NCBI RefSeq assembly: GCF_000014185.1 | Contig: NC_008148.1 | Location: 1,054,001-1,118,000, forward strand | From: Rubrobacter xylanophilus DSM 9941 | GTDB lineage: Bacteria > Actinomycetota > Rubrobacteria > Rubrobacterales > Rubrobacteraceae | DNA length: 64,000 bases | Direction of reading: 5' to 3' | In this document: piece after piece, positions 32,625-40,632 of the stretch | Numbering within the stretch: the stretch's first letter is position 1 | Layout: each line of letters begins with the position of its first letter | The notes under the pieces: model-generated | What the model was told of the DNA's origin: nothing | Seen by the model: only the letters and a program-made list of their open reading frames with translations | The model's database searches: none | Position numbers and translations under genes: made by a program

Positions 32625-33647
32625 GTGAGGCGCGGCACACACACCTTCCTGCGCACCGAGAGGGTCCACTTCGGCGCGGGGAGCCTGCAGGAGATACGGG
32701 AGGAGGCCCGGTCCGCGGACCGGGCCTTCCTCGTCACCGGGCGCACCCTCAGCGAGGAGACCGGCCTGGTGCGGAGGGTGGAGGAGCTGCTCGGCGAGAG
32801 GCACGCCGGGACCTTCGCTCGGATGGGCCAGCACACCCCGGGGAGCGCCGTGGAGCGGGCGGCGGAGGCTGCTCGGGGGGCCGACCTGCTGGTGAGCCTC
32901 GGCGGCGGCAGCGTGATAGACGGCACCAAGGCCGTCGCCAGGGAGCTAGGGTACCCGCGGCACGTCGCCGTTCCGACGACCCTCTCCGGGGCCGAGTGGG
33001 CGCACCGGGTCGGCGTGACCGACGAGGCGGCGGGGAGGAAGGCGGGCTTCCGGGACGAGAGGGCGGTGCCGCCGGTCGTGGTGCTCGACCCCGAGGCGAC
33101 CGCGCACACCCCGGAGAGGCTCTGGCTCTCTACCGGGATAAGGGCCCTCGATCACGCGGTGGAGGGCGTCCTCTACGGCGGGGAGCACCCCGTGACCGAC
33201 GTGACCGGGCTCGAGGGCGCGCGGCGGCTCGTGCGCTGCCTGCCGCGCTCGAAGAGGGAGCCCGAAGACCTCGAGGTGCGGGCGCAGCTGCAGGTCGCCG
33301 CGTGGCTCGCCTACTTCGGGCCGGCCAACACCCCGATGGGGCTCTCGCACGAGCTGGGGCGCAGGCTCGGGGCGAGCTACGGCATCCCGCACGGCATAAC
33401 CTCCTGCATGACGCTCGCCCCGAGCCTCGAGAGGATGCGGGGGCGCGTGCGCGCAGACCGCTGGGAGGCGCTGAGGGAGGCCCTCGGCGGCGACCCGGCG
33501 GAGCGCGTCGCCGGGCTCGTCGAGGAGCTCGGGCTTCCGAGCCGGCTGCGCGAGTTCGGCGTGCCGGAGGGGGACCTGGAGAAGATCGCCGCCGAGTACG
33601 GGGAGCGCGCGGAGGACGCCCTGGCGATCCTACGGGCGGCTCGCTGA
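32625..33647 (+). CDS. Iron-containing alcohol dehydrogenase family protein (maleylacetate reductase-like)
   Basis: A 340-residue member of the Fe-ADH/dehydroquinate synthase-like superfamily. The NAD-binding GGGSVIDGTKAVA loop, the AVPTTLSGAEWAH segment, the metal-site helix STGIRALDHAVEGVLY (Asp/His) and the second metal histidines in GLSHELGRRLGASYGIPHGI are visible. The sequence and short length resemble maleylacetate reductases, which act in hydroxyquinol degradation. Glycerol dehydrogenase-like activity is an alternative. GTG at 32625 has no Shine-Dalgarno site, but TACCAT lies six bases upstream. It is followed by a flavin 2-hydroxyacid oxidase nine bases later, probably cotranscribed. 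Confidence 0.8.
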   Translation: MRRGTHTFLRTERVHFGAGSLQEIREEARSADRAFLVTGRTLSEETGLVRRVEELLGERHAGTFARMGQHTPGSAVERAAEAARGADLLVSLGGGSVIDGTKAVARELGYPRHVAVPTTLSGAEWAHRVGVTDEAAGRKAGFRDERAVPPVVVLDPEATAHTPERLWLSTGIRALDHAVEGVLYGGEHPVTDVTGLEGARRLVRCLPRSKREPEDLEVRAQLQVAAWLAYFGPANTPMGLSHELGRRLGASYGIPHGITSCMTLAPSLERMRGRVRADRWEALREALGGDPAERVAGLVEELGLPSRLREFGVPEGDLEKIAAEYGERAEDALAILRAAR

Positions 33648-33656
33648 GGGGGGACG

Positions 33657-34952
33657 TTGCGGGAGCGTGGCTTCGGGGTGAGGCGGCAGACCGAGGTCTA
33701 CACCTCCGGCCTCGCCGGGAGGCTTCCCACCGTGCCGGTGGACCCGGGCCGGCTGGAGCGGGCAGCGCGCAGAAAGATGGGCCGCCGGGCCTTCGCCTAC
33801 GTCGTGGGCGGGGCGGGGAGCGAGAGCACGATCCGGGAGAACCGCGCCGCCTTCGAGCGCTGGCGGATCGTACCGCGGGTGCTGCGAGGGGTCGTCGGGC
33901 GCGACGCCTCCGTGGAGCTCTTCGGGAGGCGGCTGTCCTACCCTCTGCTGCTCGCCCCCGTGGGCGTGCTCGAGGTGGCGCACCGGGAGGCCGACGTCGC
34001 GGTCGCCCGCGCAGCGGCGCGGCTGGGAGTGCCCTTCATCTTCTCCAGCCAGGCCTCGAAGACGATGGAGGAGTGCGCGGCGGCGATGGGCAGCGCGCCG
34101 CGCTGGTTCCAGCTGTACTGGAGCGAGTCCGACGAGCTGGTGGAGAGCTTCGTCGCCCGCGCGGAGTCCTGCGGCTGCGAGGTCATCGTCGTCACCCTCG
34201 ACACCATCATGCTCGGCTGGCGGCCCCGCGACCTGGACCTCGGCAGCCTCCCCTTTCTGCGGGGGATGGGTATCGCCCAGTACACGAGCGACCCCGTCTT
34301 CCGCAGGAGCCTGGCGGGCCCCGCGGGCGGGGCCTCGGAGCGTCCCCCCGTCACCCCCTCCACGCTCCGGGCCCTGCTCGGTCTGGCGCGGAGGCACCCC
34401 GGCGGCCTTCTGAGGAACCTGCGCTCCGGCGAGCCGCTCGCCGCCGTGCGGCGCTTCGTCTCCACTTACAGCCGGACCTCGCTGCGGTGGGAGGATCTGG
34501 CCTTTCTGCGCGAGCGCACCAGGCTTCCCGTCCTCCTCAAGGGCATCCTGCACCCCGAGGACGCCCGGATCGCGCTCGAGCACGGGGCGGACGGGGTCAT
34601 CGTCTCCAACCACGGCGGGCGCCAGGTGGACGGCGAGATCGCCGCTCTCGACGCGCTGCCCGGCGTGGTCGAAGAGGTCGGCGGGAGGGCGCCGGTGCTC
34701 TTCGACAGCGGCATCCGCGGCGGGGCGGACGTCTTCAAGGCGCTCGCCCTCGGCGCCACCGCCGTCTGCCTGGGGCGGCCCTACGTCTACGGGCTGGCGC
34801 TCGCGGGGGAGAGAGGGGTGGCGGAGGTCGTGGAGAACGTCCTCGCCGAGTTCGACCTCACCATGGGACTCGCCGGGTGCCGCTCGGTCGCCGAGATCTC
34901 ACGCGACCTCCTGGCCCCCGCTGCTACTCCTCCTCGCGGGTCACGACCGTGA
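33657..34952 (+). CDS. FMN-dependent 2-hydroxyacid dehydrogenase/oxidase (lactate 2-monooxygenase-like)
   Basis: A 431-residue TIM-barrel flavoenzyme of the lactate oxidase/glycolate oxidase family. The start [21 protein letters not shown] contains the FMN contact region, the catalytic histidine lies in [13 protein letters not shown] and the phosphate loop in [20 protein letters not shown]. An extended central loop (about residues 185-260) and the overall length resemble lactate 2-monooxygenases. Substrate is probably L-lactate or another 2-hydroxyacid. TTG start at 33657 follows GAGGGGGG. Its last 29 bases overlap the convergent diadenylate-cyclase-like gene. Confidence 0.85.
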   Translation: MRERGFGVRRQTEVYTSGLAGRLPTVPVDPGRLERAARRKMGRRAFAYVVGGAGSESTIRENRAAFERWRIVPRVLRGVVGRDASVELFGRRLSYPLLLAPVGVLEVAHREADVAVARAAARLGVPFIFSSQASKTMEECAAAMGSAPRWFQLYWSESDELVESFVARAESCGCEVIVVTLDTIMLGWRPRDLDLGSLPFLRGMGIAQYTSDPVFRRSLAGPAGGASERPPVTPSTLRALLGLARRHPGGLLRNLRSGEPLAAVRRFVSTYSRTSLRWEDLAFLRERTRLPVLLKGILHPEDARIALEHGADGVIVSNHGGRQVDGEIAALDALPGVVEEVGGRAPVLFDSGIRGGADVFKALALGATAVCLGRPYVYGLALAGERGVAEVVENVLAEFDLTMGLAGCRSVAEISRDLLAPAATPPRGSRP

Positions 34953-35517
34953 TGTCGTTCTCGGAGCGGGCCGAGACCCTGCCCTCCACCTTCGTGGAGT
35001 AGCCGTCCCACATCCAGAGCTCGGGGATGATCTCCGAGACGATCTCGCCGTCGTCGAACATCCTGACCATCGAGCTCTCCGAGACCACGACGGCCACCGC
35101 GTTCGTCCGCCGCGAGACCGAGGCCGCGGCCATGTGCCGGCTGCCGAGCCCGAGGGGGAGGTCCAGATCCTCGGAGGTGGTGTCCAGATAGCGCGCGGCG
35201 GAGAGCACCACCCCCTCGTCGGAGACCACGAAGGCCCCGTCGAGCTGCGAGAGCTCCTTTATGGTCTCTCGCAGGTTGGGGTCGGAGATGCGCTTGCTCT
35301 CCGCGGGGTGGCCGGCGAGCGGGTCGAGGATGAGCGGCTTGGACCGCCGCATCACCTCCTCGGCGTCGCCGACCACGAAGAGCGTCCCGATCTTGCGCCC
35401 CTCCCTGCCCTCGCGGGCTATCTCGACCGCAAGCTCCACGACCTGCTCGAGAACCCCCGTGTCGACACCGCTCCGCCTGGAGCAGATCTCCCTGAAAATC
35501 CCGGCCGTATCCTGCAT
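34924..35517 (-). CDS. Diadenylate cyclase (DAC/DisA_N)-like protein with altered RHR motif
   Basis: A 197-residue protein whose core matches the DAC domain that makes cyclic di-AMP from two [16 protein letters not shown], Asp93-Gly94-Ala95 in [11 protein letters not shown], and the phosphate-binding loop [18 protein letters not shown]. The canonical loop is R-H-R; here it is Arg127-His128-Met129, so activity may be changed. No membrane segment, and no DisA DNA-binding domain. I placed the start at ATG 35517 because the longer frame (35601) would overlap the likely -10 box TACAAT (35593-35598). Candidate c-di-AMP targets in the window are the RCK_C protein at 26381-27580 and ion transporters. 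Confidence 0.8.
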   Translation of the reverse strand: MQDTAGIFREICSRRSGVDTGVLEQVVELAVEIAREGREGRKIGTLFVVGDAEEVMRRSKPLILDPLAGHPAESKRISDPNLRETIKELSQLDGAFVVSDEGVVLSAARYLDTTSEDLDLPLGLGSRHMAAASVSRRTNAVAVVVSESSMVRMFDDGEIVSEIIPELWMWDGYSTKVEGRVSARSENDITVVTREEE

Positions 35518-35590
35518 GCGAAAGCCTCTCTCTTCTCTCGGGGCGACCCCACCCGTATTCTCCCCACGCCCCTGAAGGCACACCTCGCCA

Positions 35591-36244
35591 TCATTGTACA
35601 CCGCCGGGTCGCCCCGCGCCCCGCGGCAGCCGGCCGGAGAGCCAGCGGCGGGCGTCCTCGGCCTCTCCGGGGCCGGGGGAGTGCCCGGCCCCGTACCACC
35701 GCAGCTCCACCTCCGCCCCGCCCTCCCCGAGGAGCGCGGCCAGCCTCTCGGGGTGGTCTGGCGGGATGAGGGGGTCGCGCCGCCCCGCGGCTATGAACAC
35801 CGAGGTCCCGGAGAGCCGTGGGACCTTCTCGGGCTCGAAGGGGACCATGGGCCTGAAGAGCACCGCCCCCCGCAGCAGCCCGGGGTGCAGGAGAAGGAGG
35901 CTCGCCGCTATGTTCGCCCCGTTGGAGAAGCCCGCGGCGAAGAGCCTTCCGGGGTCGATCCCGTACTCCCCCGAGGCCCGGCGGACGAAGCCCGCGAGCT
36001 CGTGGGTCCTGCGCACCAGGTCCTCGTGGTCGAAGACCCCCTCCGCGAGCCGCCGGAAAAAGCGCGGCATCCCGTTCTCCAGCACCTTCCCCCGCGGGCT
36101 CAGCAGCGCCGCGCCCGGGGCGAGCGCCCTCCCGAGCGGCACGAGGTCGTTCTCGTCGCCCCCGGTGCCGTGCAGCAGCAGGAGCGCTGCTCCCCCGGGT
36201 TCCTCTCCGGGCACGAAGCGGTGGACGAAGCCCGCCCCGCTCAC
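35591..36244 (-). CDS. MhqD-like phospholipase/carboxylesterase family hydrolase
   Basis: A 217-residue alpha/beta hydrolase. The oxyanion segment LLLLHGTGGDENDLVPLGRA, nucleophile elbow GFSNGAN (Ser), Asp region FIAAGRRDPLIPP and catalytic His in YGAGHSPGPGE are all present. It matches the phospholipase/carboxylesterase family that includes Bacillus MhqD of the methylhydroquinone response. It is encoded directly after an MhqO-type dioxygenase with a GTGA overlap (start GTG 36244), just as mhq genes cluster in Bacillus. Probable role: hydrolysis of products of quinone or hydroquinone breakdown. The next gene's -10 box lies at its 3' end. Confidence 0.85.
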   Translation of the reverse strand: MSGAGFVHRFVPGEEPGGAALLLLHGTGGDENDLVPLGRALAPGAALLSPRGKVLENGMPRFFRRLAEGVFDHEDLVRRTHELAGFVRRASGEYGIDPGRLFAAGFSNGANIAASLLLLHPGLLRGAVLFRPMVPFEPEKVPRLSGTSVFIAAGRRDPLIPPDHPERLAALLGEGGAEVELRWYGAGHSPGPGEAEDARRWLSGRLPRGAGRPGGVQ

Positions 36245-37164
36245 GCCGGCTCTCCGGAGGGGGCGAGCACCGGCGGCAGGGTGCGCTCTATCTCCTCCCT
36301 GCGCCCCTCGAGCCACGGCGGGAGCTGGAGCCTGCGCCCGAGCTCCTCCGGCGCCTCGTCCACCGCGAAGCCGGGCGGGTCGGTGGCCAGCTCGAAGAGC
36401 ACCCCCCCGGGCTCCCGGAAGTACACGCTCCTGAAGTACTTCCGGTCTATGACCGGGGTTACGTTGTAGCCGAGCGCGGCCACCTCCTCCCGCAGCGAGC
36501 GCTGGGCCTCCTCGTCGGGCACCCGGAAGGCGATGTGGTGGACGGTCCCGACCCCCATCCGGCCCGTCTGTGTCCCGGCCCCGTCCACGACGTCCACGAG
36601 CCGTCCCACCGGGCCTTCCCCGGCGGCGAGCCGCCAGCGCCCCGCGGCCTCGGCCACCCGCGCGAAGCCGAGCGTCCCGGCGAGCAGCCGCAGGGTGCGC
36701 TCCGGGCGCCGGACGCAGAGGACGGCGTGGTGGAAGCCCGCCACGCCGCCCTCTGCGTCCGGCGCCGGAGACCCCACGAGCGCCAGGGGCAGCCCGTCCG
36801 GGTCCTCGAAGAGGATCGCCTCCCGGTCGAACCCCTCGCCGCCGGGCTCCCGGACGGCGACGCCCGCCTCCCGGAGCCGCTCCCGCCAGCGGCCCAGGGA
36901 GCCCTCGGGAACGGCGAACGCGGTCGTGACCACCTGGGCGGCGCCGACCTTCCCGGAGGGCAGATTCCCCCACGGGAAGAAGGTCATGATCGTGCCGGGC
37001 GAGCCCGCCGCGTCGCCGTAGTAGAGGTGGTAGGTCGTGGGGTCGTCGAAGTTCACGGTCTTCTTGACCAGCCTCAGGCCCAGCACCCCCGCGTAGAAGT
37101 TCGCGTTGCGCTGCGGGTCGCCCGCTATGGCGGTGATGTGGTGTATCCCGGTTACGCCGCCCAT
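36241..37164 (-). CDS. MhqO/LinE-type ring-cleaving dioxygenase (glyoxalase fold), copy 1
   Basis: A 307-residue two-domain vicinal-oxygen-chelate protein of the MhqO/MhqE family. It opens with GIHHITAIAGDPQRNANFYA and the LGLRLVKKTVNFDDPTTYHLYYGDAAGSPGT block that defines this group. Fe(II)-ligand candidates are the HH in GIHHITA, the His of GTVHHIAFRVPDE and Glu in GGVLFELATDPPGF. The family opens hydroquinones or chlorohydroquinones. The ATG at 37164 follows AGAGAAGAG. It is cotranscribed with the MhqD-type hydrolase and lies downstream of a PPOX protein and a second copy of the family. Confidence 0.88.
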   Translation of the reverse strand: MGGVTGIHHITAIAGDPQRNANFYAGVLGLRLVKKTVNFDDPTTYHLYYGDAAGSPGTIMTFFPWGNLPSGKVGAAQVVTTAFAVPEGSLGRWRERLREAGVAVREPGGEGFDREAILFEDPDGLPLALVGSPAPDAEGGVAGFHHAVLCVRRPERTLRLLAGTLGFARVAEAAGRWRLAAGEGPVGRLVDVVDGAGTQTGRMGVGTVHHIAFRVPDEEAQRSLREEVAALGYNVTPVIDRKYFRSVYFREPGGVLFELATDPPGFAVDEAPEELGRRLQLPPWLEGRREEIERTLPPVLAPSGEPA

Positions 37165-37190
37165 CTCTTCTCTCTGCCTCCCGTCTTTTT

Positions 37191-37598
37191 CTAGCCCATG
37201 TGGGTGGTGTGCTCGGGCCTCACGTAGACGACCACGCGCTCGTCCCCCGGCCGGTGGTGGGGGTACTCCTCCACGCCCAAGTACTTCTTCGCCATCGCGT
37301 TTATAAAGCCGTGGTCGGGGTCGTCCTCGATCTTCTCGACGATCCCCCGGATCTCCAGGTACCGGTAGGGGTTCTCCGGGTCTACGATGGAGAGGGCCAC
37401 CCGCGGGTCGCGCCGCACGTTTCTGTACTTCTGGCGGGCCGTGGTCTGGCTGAACTTTATGTGCCGGCCGTCCCAGTCGAACCATACCGGGTTGCACTGC
37501 GGCTCGCCCTTGGGGCCTATGGTGGCCACGTGCGCGAGCGCCCTGGACTCGAGAAGGTCCCTGTGGCTCTCCGGGATCAGCGTGGCGGTCTCGGTCAA
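37191..37598 (-). CDS. PPOX-fold (pyridoxamine oxidase-like, possibly F420-dependent) protein
   Basis: A 135-residue split-barrel flavin/F420-binding protein. The typical pieces are HVATIGPKGEPQCNPVWFDW, the phosphate-contacting FSQTTARQKYRNVRRDPRVALSI... segment and YRYLEIRGIVEKIEDD. Such proteins reduce quinones, unsaturated ketones or biliverdin with F420 or flavin cofactors. The start is TTG at 37598 with AGGAG shortly upstream. Its position between two MhqO-type genes suggests a role in quinone detoxification. Whether it uses F420 cannot be told here, though a luciferase-like protein at 50857 could also use it. Confidence 0.8.
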   Translation of the reverse strand: MTETATLIPESHRDLLESRALAHVATIGPKGEPQCNPVWFDWDGRHIKFSQTTARQKYRNVRRDPRVALSIVDPENPYRYLEIRGIVEKIEDDPDHGFINAMAKKYLGVEEYPHHRPGDERVVVYVRPEHTTHMG

Positions 37599-37651
37599 GC
37601 TGCTCCTCTCTCTCGTTCTCTCCTCAACGCCCAATATATCGCCCCGCCTGC

Positions 37652-38632
37652 CTACTCGCCGGAGCGGGCCCCGGCCGCGGTGGGCAGGGGCCGGAGCCCG
37701 CGCTCTATCTGCTCCCTGTGGGGCTCCAGAAAGGGCGGGAGCGCCAGCCGCTCGCCGAGGCGCTCCGGATCTTCGTCCACCGCGAAGCCAGGGCCGTCGG
37801 TGGCCAGCTCGAAGAGCACCCCCCCGGGCTCCCGGAAATACACGCTCTTGAAGTAGTAGCGGTCTATGACCGGCGTCACCCCAAGCCCGGCGCGCGCCAG
37901 CCGCTCGCGCCACGCCCGGTGCTCCTCCTCGTCGGGCACACGGAAGGCCACGTGGTGCACCCCGCCGGCCCCGACCCGCCGGTGCAGCGGCAGATCCCTC
38001 CGCTCCACCACCACGACCCGCGCCCCCGGGCCCCCGGGTCCGACCTCGTACACCGCGGATCTCGGCCCCTCGCCGCTCCGCTCCGCGACCTTCCGGAAGC
38101 CGAGCCTCCCCACCAGCACCTCCTCGGTCGGCCCGAGCCGCCAGACGGCGAGCTCTACCGAGTCGAAGCCGCGCAGAGAGCGCCCGGCCGGGACCGGGCC
38201 CTTCTCCCAGGGCCGCACCTCCGGCGGTTCCCCGGCCCCGTCGTAAACCAGCCGGAGACGCTGCCCCTCGGGGTCCGAGAAGTCCAGCACCGCCCGCCGG
38301 CCCTCCTCCCTTATCTCGCCCCGCGGGACGCCCAGCTCCTCCAGCCGCCGGCCCCACCACCCCAGGGACTCCTCGTCGGGCACCGCGAACGCGGTGGCAG
38401 AGACCTGCCCGGCCCCCGGCTCGTGCGGCGGCGCCCACCGCCAGTCGAAGAAGGTCATCTCCGTCCCCGGGCTCCCCGCCGCGTCGGCGTAGAAGAGGTG
38501 GTAGGCGGAGACGTCGTCCTGGTTCACCGTCTTCTTCACCAGCCGCAGCCCCAGCGCACGCGTGTAGAACTCCAGGTTCCCGGGCGCATCCGCCGTTACC
38601 GCCGTGACGTGGTGTATGCCTCCCAGCTCCAT
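37652..38632 (-). CDS. MhqO/LinE-type ring-cleaving dioxygenase (glyoxalase fold), copy 2
   Basis: A 326-residue paralogue of the 36241-37164 protein: GGIHHVTAVTADAPGNLEFY, the LGLRLVKKTVNQDDVSAYHLF block, GGVHHVAFRVPDEEEHRAW, the PVIDRYYFKSVYFREPGGVL strand and the PGFAVDEDPERLGE tail are shared. The two copies differ enough to suggest different substrates. It is the first gene of the minus-strand unit 38632-35591. A TTGATT-N16-TATACT promoter lies at 38666-38693, with a palindrome at the -10 box that may be an operator. Family role: extradiol opening of hydroquinones. Confidence 0.88.
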   Translation of the reverse strand: MELGGIHHVTAVTADAPGNLEFYTRALGLRLVKKTVNQDDVSAYHLFYADAAGSPGTEMTFFDWRWAPPHEPGAGQVSATAFAVPDEESLGWWGRRLEELGVPRGEIREEGRRAVLDFSDPEGQRLRLVYDGAGEPPEVRPWEKGPVPAGRSLRGFDSVELAVWRLGPTEEVLVGRLGFRKVAERSGEGPRSAVYEVGPGGPGARVVVVERRDLPLHRRVGAGGVHHVAFRVPDEEEHRAWRERLARAGLGVTPVIDRYYFKSVYFREPGGVLFELATDGPGFAVDEDPERLGERLALPPFLEPHREQIERGLRPLPTAAGARSGE

Positions 38633-38658
38633 GCCAGCCTCCTCGTGGATTACAGATA

Positions 38659-38671
38659 TATACTTAGTATA
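38659..38671. promoter_or_regulatory. Palindrome at the mhqO-like promoter, candidate operator
   Basis: TATACT-T-AGTATA, a perfect six-base inverted repeat. The right arm is the -10 box of the minus-strand promoter. It could bind the neighbouring MarR protein or another repressor; it does not match the TTAGCCGGCTAA site upstream of marR. Confidence 0.5.
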
Positions 38672-38693
38672 AAAAGGTAATCAGATTAATCAA
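38666..38693 (-). promoter_or_regulatory. Promoter of the mhqO-like operon
   Basis: On the minus strand, -35 TTGATT (38688-38693), 16-base spacer, -10 TATACT (38666-38671). The -35 box overlaps the last codons of the MFS gene. Confidence 0.65.
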
Positions 38694-40101
38694 CCCGCGA
38701 GGAGGCGCCCGTTCCGTTGCTCAGGGCGAGGGAGGCGCAGAGGGCGAGGAGGAGGGCGGCGCTGATGGCGAGGAAGGCGTCGGAGAAGGGGGCTGCGGCG
38801 GGGTTGTCGTGGAGGGGGTTGAGGGCGGGGCCTTCGCTGCGGGCGGCGATGAGGGCTCCTATGACGGCGGGGCCGGTACCGCCGCCGAGGAAGAAGGCGC
38901 CGTTGAAGATGCCGAGCCCGGCGCCCACCTCCTTGCTGGGGAGGGCGTTGGCGGCGGCGTTGTTGGTGGGGGGGTTGGCGAAGGCGAAGCCGGTGCCCAC
39001 GCCGAGCATCCCGGCGGCGACGAGGGGGGCCGGGCCTCCGGCGCCGAGGGTGGAGAGGAAGAGGGTGGAGGCCAGCATCAGGGAGAGCCCCGCGCGGATG
39101 GGGAGCTTCACGCCGATGCGGTCGGAGAGGCGGCCGGTGAAGGGGGAGAGGGCGGCGAGGGCGGCGGCCCCCGGGGTGAGGACCAGGCCGGCCTGGCCGG
39201 GGGAGAGGCCGTTCGCCTCGGTCACGAGCAGGGGGACGGTGACGAGGGTGGAGACGTTGGCGAACATGGAGAAGAAGCCCACGGCGACCGCGGCCACGTA
39301 GGGGCGGTTGGCGAAGAGCTTCGGGGAGACGAAGGGGTGGGGGGCGGTGTTTATCCGCCAGACGAACAGGCCGGCGGCGAGCGCGGAGAGGAGGAAGCTG
39401 CCCCAGGAGGAGGGGGCGAGGAAGGAGGCCGTCTGCCCCTGTGTTATGCCGAAGAGGAACAGGCCCGCGCAGAGGCCGAGCAGGATCCCTCCGGGAAGGT
39501 CGAAGCTCCGGGGGGTCTTCTGCCCGCCGTCGGGCAGGACGCGCAGGGCGCCGGGGATGAGCAGGAGGGAGAGCAGCAGCGAGCCGTAGAAGAGCAGGTG
39601 CCACCCGGCGAGCTCCTCCACCAGCCCGCCCACGATGGGTCCGACGGCGGCGCCCACACCGACGCTGGAGATGATCAGGCCGAGGGCCCCGCCGCGCTCG
39701 CCGGGGGGGAGCACCCGGGTCACCGCGACGCTGCCCAGGGCGGGGACCGCCGCGCCGCCGGCGGCCTGCAGTATTCGGCCCAGGACGAGCACCGGGAGGC
39801 TGGGGGCCAGCGCGCACACGAAGCTGCCCGCGGCGAACACCCAGAGGCCCACCGCGAACACCTTCCGCAGGCTGAAGGCGTCGGAGACGCGGCCGTAGAG
39901 GGGTATCGCCACGGCGTAGGAGAGGAGAAAGCCGGTGATGACCCATCCTATCTGGGCCTCCGAGGCGCGGAAGTCCCGGGCGATCACGGGCACCACCACG
40001 TTCACCATGGAGCTGTTGAGCACCGAGACGAACACGGCCGCGGTGACGACGGCCAGCAGCAGCCGGTGCTGGCGCTCCGCGGCGGGGGCGGGCGGGTTCA
40101 C
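38686..40101 (-). CDS. MFS efflux transporter, DHA2 (EmrB/QacA) family
   Basis: A 471-residue transporter with about 14 membrane helices. Motif A-like GRVSDAFSLRKVF follows helix 2, VLGRILQAAGGAAVPALGS matches the region after helix 4, and antiporter motif C is recognisable in GVGAAVGPIVGGLVEELAG. DHA2 members export hydrophobic drugs and toxic phenolics by proton antiport. GTG at 40101 overlaps the MarR stop (GTGA), forming a MarR-MFS operon, a standard arrangement for ligand-induced efflux. The mhq-like operon just downstream suggests that the exported compounds may be quinones or phenols. Confidence 0.9.
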   Translation of the reverse strand: MNPPAPAAERQHRLLLAVVTAAVFVSVLNSSMVNVVVPVIARDFRASEAQIGWVITGFLLSYAVAIPLYGRVSDAFSLRKVFAVGLWVFAAGSFVCALAPSLPVLVLGRILQAAGGAAVPALGSVAVTRVLPPGERGGALGLIISSVGVGAAVGPIVGGLVEELAGWHLLFYGSLLLSLLLIPGALRVLPDGGQKTPRSFDLPGGILLGLCAGLFLFGITQGQTASFLAPSSWGSFLLSALAAGLFVWRINTAPHPFVSPKLFANRPYVAAVAVGFFSMFANVSTLVTVPLLVTEANGLSPGQAGLVLTPGAAALAALSPFTGRLSDRIGVKLPIRAGLSLMLASTLFLSTLGAGGPAPLVAAGMLGVGTGFAFANPPTNNAAANALPSKEVGAGLGIFNGAFFLGGGTGPAVIGALIAARSEGPALNPLHDNPAAAPFSDAFLAISAALLLALCASLALSNGTGASSRVD

Positions 40102-40559
40102 CCGACCTCCCGGCGCGAGGCGAGGTTCTCGTGCACCCGCAGCAGCAGCCGGTGCAGCTCGGCCCGCTCTGCGGGGCGAAGCCCGCGGAGCGCGTCGGCC
40201 TCGGCGCTCTCCCAGCAGCGGGCGACGGGCCCGCGCAGCGAGCGGCCCCTCGGCGTGAGAAAGACCCGGAAGCAGCGGGCGTCCTCGGGGTCCGGGCGGC
40301 GCTCCACCAGCCCGCAGCCCTCCAGGCGCCGGACCGTGCGGGTGACGGTCGGGGGCTCGACCCGCAGCCTGCGGGCGAGCTCCCCGCCGCGCAACCCGTC
40401 CTCGCGCCAGAGCTCCAGCAGCACCATCTCCTGCCCGGGGTGCAGCTCGAGGCGGGAGAGCAGCCCGCCCACGTGCTGCCGGTACTCGCGGCACACCCGG
40501 GCGAGCAGGTGCCCCGTGCTGCGCGACCCCCGAACCTCCGCGGTCTTCTCCAGCCTCAT
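40098..40559 (-). CDS. MarR-family regulator
   Basis: A 153-residue winged-helix regulator. The HTH is GGELARRLRVEPPTVTRTVRR with the wing in LVERRPDPEDARCFRVFLTP, both classical for MarR. N- and C-terminal helices form the dimer interface. It is followed by an MFS exporter with a GTGA overlap. The perfect palindrome TTAGCCGGCTAA (40581-40592) lies at its predicted start point, so it most likely represses its own operon and is released by a phenolic or similar ligand. GGAGG is close to the ATG. Confidence 0.9.
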   Translation of the reverse strand: MRLEKTAEVRGSRSTGHLLARVCREYRQHVGGLLSRLELHPGQEMVLLELWREDGLRGGELARRLRVEPPTVTRTVRRLEGCGLVERRPDPEDARCFRVFLTPRGRSLRGPVARCWESAEADALRGLRPAERAELHRLLLRVHENLASRREVG

Positions 40560-40580
40560 TGCCTCCGCTCGCGGATTTGC

Positions 40581-40592
40581 TTAGCCGGCTAA
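40581..40592. promoter_or_regulatory. MarR operator
   Basis: TTAGCCGGCTAA, a perfect 12-base palindrome of the TTAGC-N2-GCTAA type typical of MarR operators, between the -10 box and the marR start codon. Confidence 0.8.
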
Positions 40593-40595
40593 AAG

Positions 40596-40623
40596 ATGGT
40601 ACGTGCCGGGGGGCCGGTGTCAA
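40596..40623 (-). promoter_or_regulatory. Promoter of the MarR-MFS operon
   Basis: On the minus strand, -35 TTGACA (40618-40623), 16-base spacer, -10 TACCAT (40596-40601). Start point near 40589, inside the operator. Confidence 0.75.
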
Positions 40624-40632
40624 GCGGGGGCC

